Assembly: GCA_963681505.1 (NCBI GenBank)
Contig: OY811979.1
Coordinates: 2,449,414 to 2,513,413 of the forward strand
Length of the DNA: 64,000 nucleotides
Direction: 5' to 3'
From: Eunapius fragilis
Lineage: Eukaryota; Porifera; Demospongiae; Spongillida; Spongillidae
Below, piece by piece: positions 56,706 through 64,000 of the stretch (within the stretch, counting starts at the first letter, position 1; each line of letters begins with the position of its first letter). The notes under the pieces are model-generated. The model was not told the DNA's origin. It was given only the letters and a program-made list of their open reading frames with translations, and made no database searches. The position numbers were made by a program, and so were the translations under genes.

Positions 56706-57402
56706 TGAGAATTTTTTTAGATGGTGGAGAACTAGTTTGTAAAAGCTGCTGAGATTTGGAGTGAGATGCGCCATCGTAGAATTAGTATTTAGCTTGTACA
56801 TGTACTTGCTTTTACATGCATAACCACAAGTGTAATCTTTTGTGCCCATAAACCAATCTTAATCACCTATCAACCCAGTTTACTTAACACATAGTAGTCA
56901 CTTTTATTCATAAGCATGGCACTCTTGAAGCGCCATGCTCTGGGGGAAACACTGGACATGCAGGACCAATCCTCCGAATTGGAAGAAAATTTGGGCGTTC
57001 CATAGCCAGCAGAGGAGGTGGAGTCTGATTTATTGAAACTGCATGGAAAAAAATTGGGAGGTCAAGCCTTGATGGAGTTGTAGTTGACTACTTCCAAGGT
57101 TCTCAAACTAGTGTTCAAGCTTCATCTGGTACTCTGTAAATCCTGATGGACACAAATATCCATATGACTATTATTGTTCACCATGAGTGATGTTCCAAAA
57201 TTTATCCACCCTTTTCAGCACATATAGAAGCGATTAGCCTTGCATAGCATGGCTGTAATAAAATCTACGGCACATATTAATCATTTCCGATCTCTTTATT
57301 ATATTACAGATAACTCATTTAATGGTGAAAATGTTTCCAAAATGCCTATAGGCTTATATCTGCACATGTACAAGTACATAATGGGATTGGGACCTTAAAA
57401 GT
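56696..57402. repeat. 0.7-kb segment duplicated at 23.7 kb (copy 2)
   Basis: Matches 23740-24443 with a handful of substitutions. It contains the end of a hAT transposase frame (NEFFLDG-type residues) and downstream sequence. Confidence 0.9.
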
Positions 57403-57437
57403 GCCTTGAATGTATACACACTTGTTTATTCACACAG

Positions 57438-57876
57438 AAACTCCTCCGTCTTCTGAATCTCGTACTGACTATGGTACAGTCACATTATTTTCAGCTTCTT
57501 ATTTTAAAGCAGTGCTTTGTTGTAGCAATCATGGTAGTGATAGTTGTGATAGTTGTGGTTGTGGTTATGTTAGTCTTGGTGATGGTGGTATTTACATGTA
57601 AACAAGAGAGTAGGGAAGTGACTCATTATGAATTAGCGATTCCAAGGGCCAGGGATCAAGAGGGTGTGGAGGTGAGTACTGGATACTGTTGGAAGAATTG
57701 CTGCTTCATATGTGGATGTGAGGTGTAGTGAAATTTGTGAATGGCATTGATCATATTTTAATGTGTCCCCACAGAATGATCCTGACCACAAAGCTTTCAT
57801 GACACCTTCAGAAGAAACAGGAAGTGCAAAGAAGGTGTACATTTGTAGTACATTGTATTTGAAAGTGTGTGGATAA
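57438..57876 (+). CDS. Possible single-pass membrane protein, last exons
   Basis: An exon at 57510-57671 (AG before, GTGAGT after) encodes a long hydrophobic helix (VVAIMVVIVVIVVVVVMLVL), then TCKQESREVTHYELAIPRARDQ. The next exon (57775 to the TAA at 57874-57876) joins in phase and gives NDPDHKAFMTPSEETGSAKK. A preceding exon-like segment (57438-57473, TPPSSESRTDYG) may belong but its phase does not match. The layout suggests a type I membrane protein with a short tyrosine-containing tail. The upstream ectodomain exons are absent, replaced by the duplicated segment. No family recognised. Confidence 0.4.
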
Positions 57877-57937
57877 ATTATTATGAAACATACTTGCATG
57901 TCGATATATTTTATAGAAATTATGTTGGGTGTTAATT

Positions 57938-58413
57938 TCATATCAAACTCACCGCAGAAAATGATGATGTGTTTGTGGGAACTTTATTTTTGGTAACCAC
58001 ATTGTTGGCTGCTGCAGGAGACTTTAGTTATGAAAACCTATGAACAATCATCCATAAGTTCATTGACAATCATTTTAAACAGGCTTTATTTTCTCAACCC
58101 AGCTAGGATTAGCATTGACTGGCTGCTACTTCTGTGATAAGGTTGCATGTTCCATAATTACATACTATAGGCCAACATAATTGTAATACTTTGCAATTCT
58201 ATTGTATCAACTGCAGAAAGCTACTCATCACTGTGTAGTGAAGCAAGAGCTTATTAGCCAGAAGTACTTGTCACTTTTCAGAAGTGCCATAACATATATG
58301 ACAAAAACACTGTCTCTGATGAAGAAATAGAGCAGCTGGGTAAGACAATGGCACATGGGCTTTGGATATTTGGGTGAGCAGGGAGTTGAAAGCACCCACC
58401 ATTACTTCAATGA
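57938..58413. repeat. Duplicated segment, copy A
   Basis: Nearly identical to 61381-61857 (CATATCAAACTCACCGCAG to CACCCACCATTACTTC). A third partial copy is at 58466-58615. Confidence 0.9.
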
Positions 58414-58465
58414 CCTTGAAAGGACGTACATGTACTATGGAGTAAGAGATCCTGCTTAAAAACAA

Positions 58466-58615
58466 TCCTGGCTTTAGTTATGAAAATCTATGAACAATTA
58501 TCCATAAGTTCACTGACAACCATTTTAAACAGGTTTTGCTTTATTTCTCAACCCAGCTAGGATTAGCATTGACTGGCTGCTACTTCTGTGATAAGGTTGC
58601 ATGTTCCAAAATTAC
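58466..58615. repeat. Duplicated segment, partial copy
   Basis: Matches the stretch from GGCTTTAGTTATGAAAA to TGTTCCAAAATTACA of copies A and B, in direct orientation. Confidence 0.85.
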
Positions 58616-58735
58616 AATTTGGTATACTCAAACTGAAGGGCTACGGTTATATCGTGGATGCTGCAAGGACAGCATTAGACGTTCACTGATAACACGTTGC
58701 CCTGTGAACCTTAACTGAGACATACAATGGGCTGT

Positions 58736-60037
58736 TCACTTCTGAGTGCTTACCTGCTTACCATACTCGCATTCATCAGATGAGGCCTCCACTTTGCTAT
58801 CGATAAAATATCTCCCTCTGTCCTTCTGAATGCTCTTCCTGTGCTTTTCTGAAGTGAAAACCTCTTCCATATCAACAGCGCTGCCAACACTCTCTTCTTC
58901 TGCGCCTGAGTCTTTGAAGCCCTCTAACTTGTTCTGGAATACATCTGGGCCGTAATGATACCTTGATCGTGCTACGGATATCGTCTGTAGATCCCGCCAC
59001 CTGGCAGACTCCGTCCACTGGTTGTACATTACTCATAACTCTGTGGCTAAACGCTCTTGCTTTAACCTTTTCCAAGAAACACCCAAGCTATCAACAACTT
59101 CTTCACCCGAATCGCCGTACACAACACAACAATGATGAAAACAACTACTACAAACCTTATGCACGACTTGCTCACCAGCACTTTGATATTCAAACACAGC
59201 AACCAAAGCACTATTACCACTGTAATCCACGCATAAACAAGTATAACTATAAAGGCAAAACCACCATTAGCAACATCCATCCTCACGAAACTGACACGAG
59301 TTATGGCTATAACTCTTGCTCATAGCAACCACCACACAGCTTTATCACCTTACAATCTACTTCAGTAATCTTTATCACAACCCCACTCCTGTTGTAAAAC
59401 AAGTCACAATCACAACACCTTTCTGCCTCGTAATCAGCATAGAGATCCAACCACTCCTCTTCTTTTAACAAACTTAACAGCAGAACTAATCCAACACAAC
59501 ACTTCCAAAACAACCCTGCATCCTGAACACCAGCTTTCCAGTCAAAACCAACACTCGAATGCCACTATCGAATTCAGCCAACAACTTCATATCAACATGA
59601 GTTGCTCGTAAATGACAAGTACAAAATGACATAACTAAAAAGAAATACACAAATCATTTAACACGAATGAGTAGCAACGTCAACATTCTGTAAAAACAAT
59701 CCACACTTGTCACACGTATAAGGTGCACCAGTACACGAATGTTCTGCATCAACACACAGTAAAATCTGTTTACAACAAATGGTATGCGATTAATCAGCTT
59801 TGCAATTGCATCCATTACAGCCACAAGCATAGATAGTGTTCAGAAACTTCATCATGTACAGCATACAATGAGGATAGCGTTTTTCACACTCCAAACACCG
59901 TTTATCACGTAAGGTTTGCTGCATTTATCTACTACCTCGTACAAATCTATTCGCTCTTGCTTCAAATCCTTTATGATTGTTTGTAGTTGTAGCCTATGTT
60001 CAAGATTGCTTGGCAAATTGAACTCTTCGTGTCTCAT
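58736..60037 (-). pseudogene. Cysteine-rich coding region, minus strand, unidentified
   Basis: Minus-strand segments in changing frames share a cysteine-rich style. In order: a coiled-coil-like EHRLQLQTIIKDLKQERIDL (about 60020-59935); CLECEKRYPHC...CGCNGCNCKAD and ICCKQILLCVDAEHSC...CDKCG (about 59910-59705); RCCDCDLFYNRSG...LCGGCYEQE (about 59440-59310); KVCSSCFHHCCVVYGDSGEE (about 59150-59060); and an acidic end SDECEYGKQ before a GT at about 58757. This may be a spliced, zinc-binding protein gene with some damage. It could be a host gene or a transposon gene; I recognise no family. Confidence 0.4.
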
Positions 60038-60158
60038 AAAACATGCGTGTATGTGTGTTTATCATTCTCCCATGGTGGGAGGGCAGGCAGGGTTGTATAT
60101 TTCAGCAGGGGCTACATGAATCATAGAGGATTACTTATATACTCGTATCGTGGGCAGG

Positions 60159-60392
60159 GAATTTTTGCCTTCACACTGCAAGAGAAGTTGGAGCATCGTC
60201 CTGAACACGACAATGAGGTCATCAAAAAGCTTGAATCCGCAATCTCAGCCCTATTGGGTTGTTCAGAGGAAATTGAATCTGAGCAGGTGAAGCTTAAGAG
60301 CAGTAAAAGCAAGCGTAGCAAAGATGGTGAGCAAAGCGGAAAGAAGACTAGAAAGAGAAATAGCAGTGGTGAATCTGACTGTTCTTCCGGAG
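60159..60392 (+). other. Exon-like segment, lysine/serine-rich
   Basis: Between an AG at about 60171 and a GTGAGC at 60393 the frame encodes EHRPEHDNEVIKKLESAISA, then KSSKSKRSKDGEQSGKKTRK. Leu heptads followed by a basic tail. No family recognised; strand-opposed to the neighbouring cysteine-rich region. Confidence 0.35.
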
Positions 60393-60704
60393 GTGAGCAT
60401 TATGTAAGGCAACGCTGTGGAAACTCCATACCACACTGCAAGAGAATGCAAGATACGCACTTTCACCTCAACACATTTGACAGTTCAGATGCACACTTCC
60501 TTTTTCAGACCATAATTAGATAAATGGAGAGGCATATTGACACAAAGCCAGTGGATTTACAGTGTTTGAAAGGATAAAGGCATTAAAGAAGGAACACACA
60601 AAGCCATCACTGTACAGGAGCTTACAATATATATATGCCAATATATAATTTCTTTGTACATAAGTTCTTGTATGTGTTTGTGCATGTATGAAACCATACT
60701 GTAT

Positions 60705-61176
60705 CTCATACATCATCAATCTAAAGTCTGCTCCCATTATGCCGCCCACCTACATGTAGAATAATAACTGACCTTATTGACATGAAGCATTACTCTTTGC
60801 ACAAATGCATGGATGCTTCAAAATGGTACATTGCTTGCTGTGGTTTGAATATTGAAGGTGTGTGTACAAAAACACACCTATGCTGGCTACAAACAGATAG
60901 TCATTCACCGGAATGGCTTTGAAAACTTTGACCTGATTAACTCATACATCATCAATCTAAAGTCTGCTCCCATTATGCCGCCCACCTACATGTAGAATAA
61001 TAACTGACCTTATTGACATGAAGCATTACTCTTTGCACAAATGCATGGATGCTTCAAAATGGTACATTGCTTGCTGTGGTTTGAATATTGAAGGTGTGTG
61101 TACAAAAACACACCTATGCTGGCTACAAACAGATAGTCATTCACCGGAATGGCTTTGAAAACTTTGACCTGATTAA
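60705..61176. repeat. Tandem duplication, 236-bp unit
   Basis: 60705-60940 and 60941-61176 are nearly identical. The right copy runs into ACTCAGCACC at the end. Confidence 0.9.
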
Positions 61177-61380
61177 CTCAGCACCATGTTGCCCACTCTA
61201 TCACATGACCTTTGCCCTAATCAAGCCAGGATTCAGCAACTACTGACACCAGATATGAAGCAAATACAGATCCAAACACCGTGTTATGCATCAACTCAAA
61301 ATTATATTTACATGTACATGTATTTAGTTTCTTTTTTTTTGGGGGGGGGGGGGGGAGGGGGGAGGCAAGCATGGGTGCCT

Positions 61381-61857
61381 GTCATATCAAACTCACCGCA
61401 GAAAATGATGATGTGTTTGTGGGAACTTTATTTTTGGTAACCACATTGTTGGCTGCTGCAGGAGACTTTAGTTATGAAAACCTATGAACAATTATCCATA
61501 AGTTCATTGACAATCATTTTAAACAGGTTTTGCTTTATTTCTCAACCCAGCTAGGATTAGCATTGACTGGCTGCTACTTCTGTGATAAGGTTGCATGTTC
61601 CAAAATTACATACTATAGGCCAACATAATTGTAATACTTTGCAATTCTATTGTATCAACTGCAGAAAGCTACTCATCACTGTGTAGTGAAGCAAGAGCTT
61701 ATTAGCCAGAAGTCCTTATCACTTTTCAGAAGTGCCATAACATATATGACAAAAACACTGCTCTCTGATGAAGAAATAGAGCAGCTGGGTAAGACAATGG
61801 CACATGGGCTTTGGATATTTGGGTGAGCAGGGAGTTGAAAGCACCCACCATTACTTC
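61381..61857. repeat. Duplicated segment, copy B
   Basis: Matches 57938-58413. Its right edge cuts into the end of the Transib/RAG1-like ORF. Confidence 0.9.
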
Positions 61858-62534
61858 CTGTTTTCCTTCCATTCATCCACCCCAGCATTTAACTTGTACA
61901 CCAACTTCAGGCAATAATCCAGACCACGTAACAATGCATGCAGAATTGGAAATGTATTTACACTGAAAGCTATAATAGGATATTGTGTTAGACCATGTCT
62001 CCGGTGATAATCTGCTCTGCGGGTCTGAACCTCACCACCCACTTCCAAATCTTCATACAGGGCTTTCAACGACTCAACATCTACCTCTCCTATCTCAAAT
62101 CCTTCAACAATCTGCTCTGCAAGAATAGCATCCTCGTCAGAGTATGGACACAACACACAGAAAGCACCACCTCTACCCAACAATAACTTCTGAATTTTAC
62201 CATCATTCATGCTTCGGATAAACTTCAGTTGACCCGCAATGACTATTGTAACACCATTTGACTGTAAGCTGCTAATCACAGCATCAACAGGTGGAACCAG
62301 CTTATTAAGCAAATCCTTGTCTTCTTTTTCAACTGCTAAAAGGATTGGTCTCCCAGCCTCTCGACTGCTTGGGGCGCCTTCCTTCCATACACAGACACTG
62401 TTCCTACCTGAGCTACATGTAGGTTGATTACCCGTAGCTACGTCTGATGAATCTATAACCAGTTCTAGGGGAACCCACATCCAAATGATCATGTTATGCG
62501 ACTCAATACTTCCAAGGCCTTGCTGGTTATACAC
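61851..62534 (-). pseudogene. Transib/RAG1-like transposase core fragment
   Basis: A 227-codon minus-strand ORF. WVPLELVIDSS, then SSREAGRPILLAVEKED, KLVPPVDAV, KFIRSMNDGKIQKLLLGRGG and AFCVLC follow the order known from the catalytic core of Transib transposases and RAG1 (a position with aspartate in a xDGKxxxxLxG block, then a CxxC zinc-binding pair). FPILHALLRGLDYCLKLVYK corresponds to the later helix that carries a catalytic aspartate (GLDY). The C-terminal third with the catalytic glutamate is missing; the frame ends where the duplicated segment begins. The start is simply the first ATG, and upstream coding continues in another frame. The assignment is by motif recall, so moderate. Confidence 0.5.
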
Positions 62535-64000
62535 ACTATGCCTTCGAGTGTAAAGGGTTCTTTATTGTGTATTCAAAATTAAGAATAGATGTGGCAATAA
62601 GTGCTGAAAAAAGCTATAGGAAGGACGTGGGTCAACGTCGTTTAGCTCGGATCATTTGTGGGTTTGAAATTGATGCTATTCATTGCTGTTTTATTTTAAA
62701 ACCCATAAGGCAGCCGGTTTGTCATAAAACGTCCCATATAACAAATCATACTCAGTGTGGCAGTTTGAGGGAGTCAGGTTCATGGGATTATGTAAAACTT
62801 TTCTTTTCTGACCCCACAAAGCGTTGAAATGGGGCTAAGACCGGGCCCCGGCCTTTTTCCCACCAATAGTTGCTAATAAGCCGATCATTTGAAACACCCA
62901 CTTATAAAATTACGCCTGCATGGAAGATGATCTGTGCCTATACTTGGTTTGGATAGCCCCATGTTCTGGACGCTGTCATATCGTCTATCGTCTTGCGGCA
63001 ACAAGTAAGGCTGTCATATACACATGATTGCATCTTAATACTAGCTCAAATGAATACGATTTAAAATTTCTCAAAACTTTAATACTTTATTTTACCATAA
63101 AGGTTGGGTCGAAGAAATCATCAGAATGTTACGCATCCGTGCAAACTTTCTACAGACAAAGTTCTATGTAAGTTGTAGTAAGGGCCGGTGCACATCAAAT
63201 GTATGTTGGTTGTGCGTTTATGCTCTGTAATCATATATTAAAAGGAGATTTTTCTCAGCAAAGTTGAATTACCTAGGCTACACTAACGCTAAAAACAAAG
63301 GCAATCATATCTGTGCAATTCAAAGATTGGAAAATTAGGCACGAGCTCCAGCTAGCTATTAATTTTTTTTAAGCTTCCATCCACTAAGACAACAGCACGT
63401 GTTCATGTCAATGATATGGCGTAGCCTTGTAACCGGTGGCCGGGGGGAGGGGGGATCTGCGGCTCTACATGCTGGCCACTTCAACTCTTGGTGAAACGCA
63501 AATTGAAAAAAGTGTTATAAGTAGCCTCATGTACGTCGATAACGGATCAAGTCTGACTTAATATCACACGTGCATGCGAGAACTAATAATCATGTCATCT
63601 CTGATCGTTTGTTTATAGTTTCACACAAAATCCATATACCAGCTCGGTTCGTGATGACCCACCAGATCCAAAGCTCTGGCCGTTTCAGGTATGAGTGTGG
63701 AAGGGCCTGAATCTTGCCTAATCCTCACAGTTGGCTCTTCAGTGATGTGATTATCACTCCGAGCGTCACACACAGTAAACTTGGAGGTAACATATGTTCA
63801 CTTGATGCAGAACAGGTAGGAGAAAGGTACTGATAGACACATACGTTTCTGTCGTTTGAAGGTAATGAATTAGAGAGAACCTAAGCTCCCTCCATTTGAT
63901 TGGTTGGACAGCACGTGAAACATGATTGGCACGATTGGTTAGAGGCCACGTGAGTTGCCATGTGGTGGTGGGTATATGAGGTGTGCAAGGCGGGAAAGAG
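62535..64000. other. No gene recognised
   Basis: One 86-codon ORF (62567-62827) without motif. A poly-G run lies near 63443. No repeat or RNA gene that I can support. Confidence 0.45.

Noticed and set aside
61851-62534. Calling the RAG1-like ORF a host RAG1 gene
   Set aside because: It is truncated, lacks the catalytic glutamate region and sits among repeats; a transposon relic is more likely.

Overview
This window is transposon-dense DNA from a eukaryote, most likely an early-branching metazoan such as a sponge or cnidarian. The reasons are very short introns (53-66 bp) with canonical GT...AG borders, many superfamilies of animal-type DNA transposons and LTR retrotransposons, abundant mini- and microsatellites, and no bacterial signals. 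The species cannot be fixed from sequence alone. I recognise no complete host gene; nearly all long coding stretches belong to mobile elements.

Layout. 1-6.0 kb: a full-length Gypsy (Ty3) retrotransposon on the minus strand with two identical 323-bp LTRs and a 5-bp target duplication; its reverse transcriptase is broken by a perfect palindrome. 6-11.4 kb: relics and repeats: a fold-back, a widespread repeat-encoded ORF, a MITE, a Tigger/pogo transposase with a second MITE inside it, about 1 kb of polypurine minisatellite, and a possible CACTA end. 11.4-15.0 kb: a 3'-truncated plus-strand Gypsy with two in-frame stops and no protease active site. 16.05-19.59 kb: a hAT element with a ZMYM1-like transposase. 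19.9-20.3 kb: about 115 ATG triplets. 20.9-23.1 kb: a broken BEL/Pao pol with its 3' LTR. 23.1-25.4 kb: hAT fragments and a roughly 150-bp satellite. 25.8-30.06 kb: a piggyBac element (TTAA ends, 3-exon transposase, one premature stop) carrying a nested TTAA MITE.

30.42-56.15 kb is one nested structure. An outer CACTA (EnSpm) transposon with GCG target duplication has been hit by three elements: a Kolobok-like element at TTAA (31.26-37.38 kb), a second CACTA of the same family (38.37-46.47 kb, TSD CAG), and an element with CACAGG termini (46.85-50.32 kb, TSD AAC). The Kolobok-like element carries a short Helitron in an intron, and the CACAGG element carries a piggyBac-like end. Each CACTA has a tnp2-type transposase on the plus strand, a divergent second gene on the minus strand, GTAAAT-rich termini, and a 152-bp tandem array with exactly 16 repeat steps in both copies.

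56.15-64 kb: an unidentified 176-residue ORF, a 0.7-kb segment duplicated from 23.7 kb, exons of a possible membrane protein, a cysteine-rich minus-strand coding region, local duplications, and a minus-strand fragment of a Transib/RAG1-like transposase core. The last kilobase shows nothing I can support.
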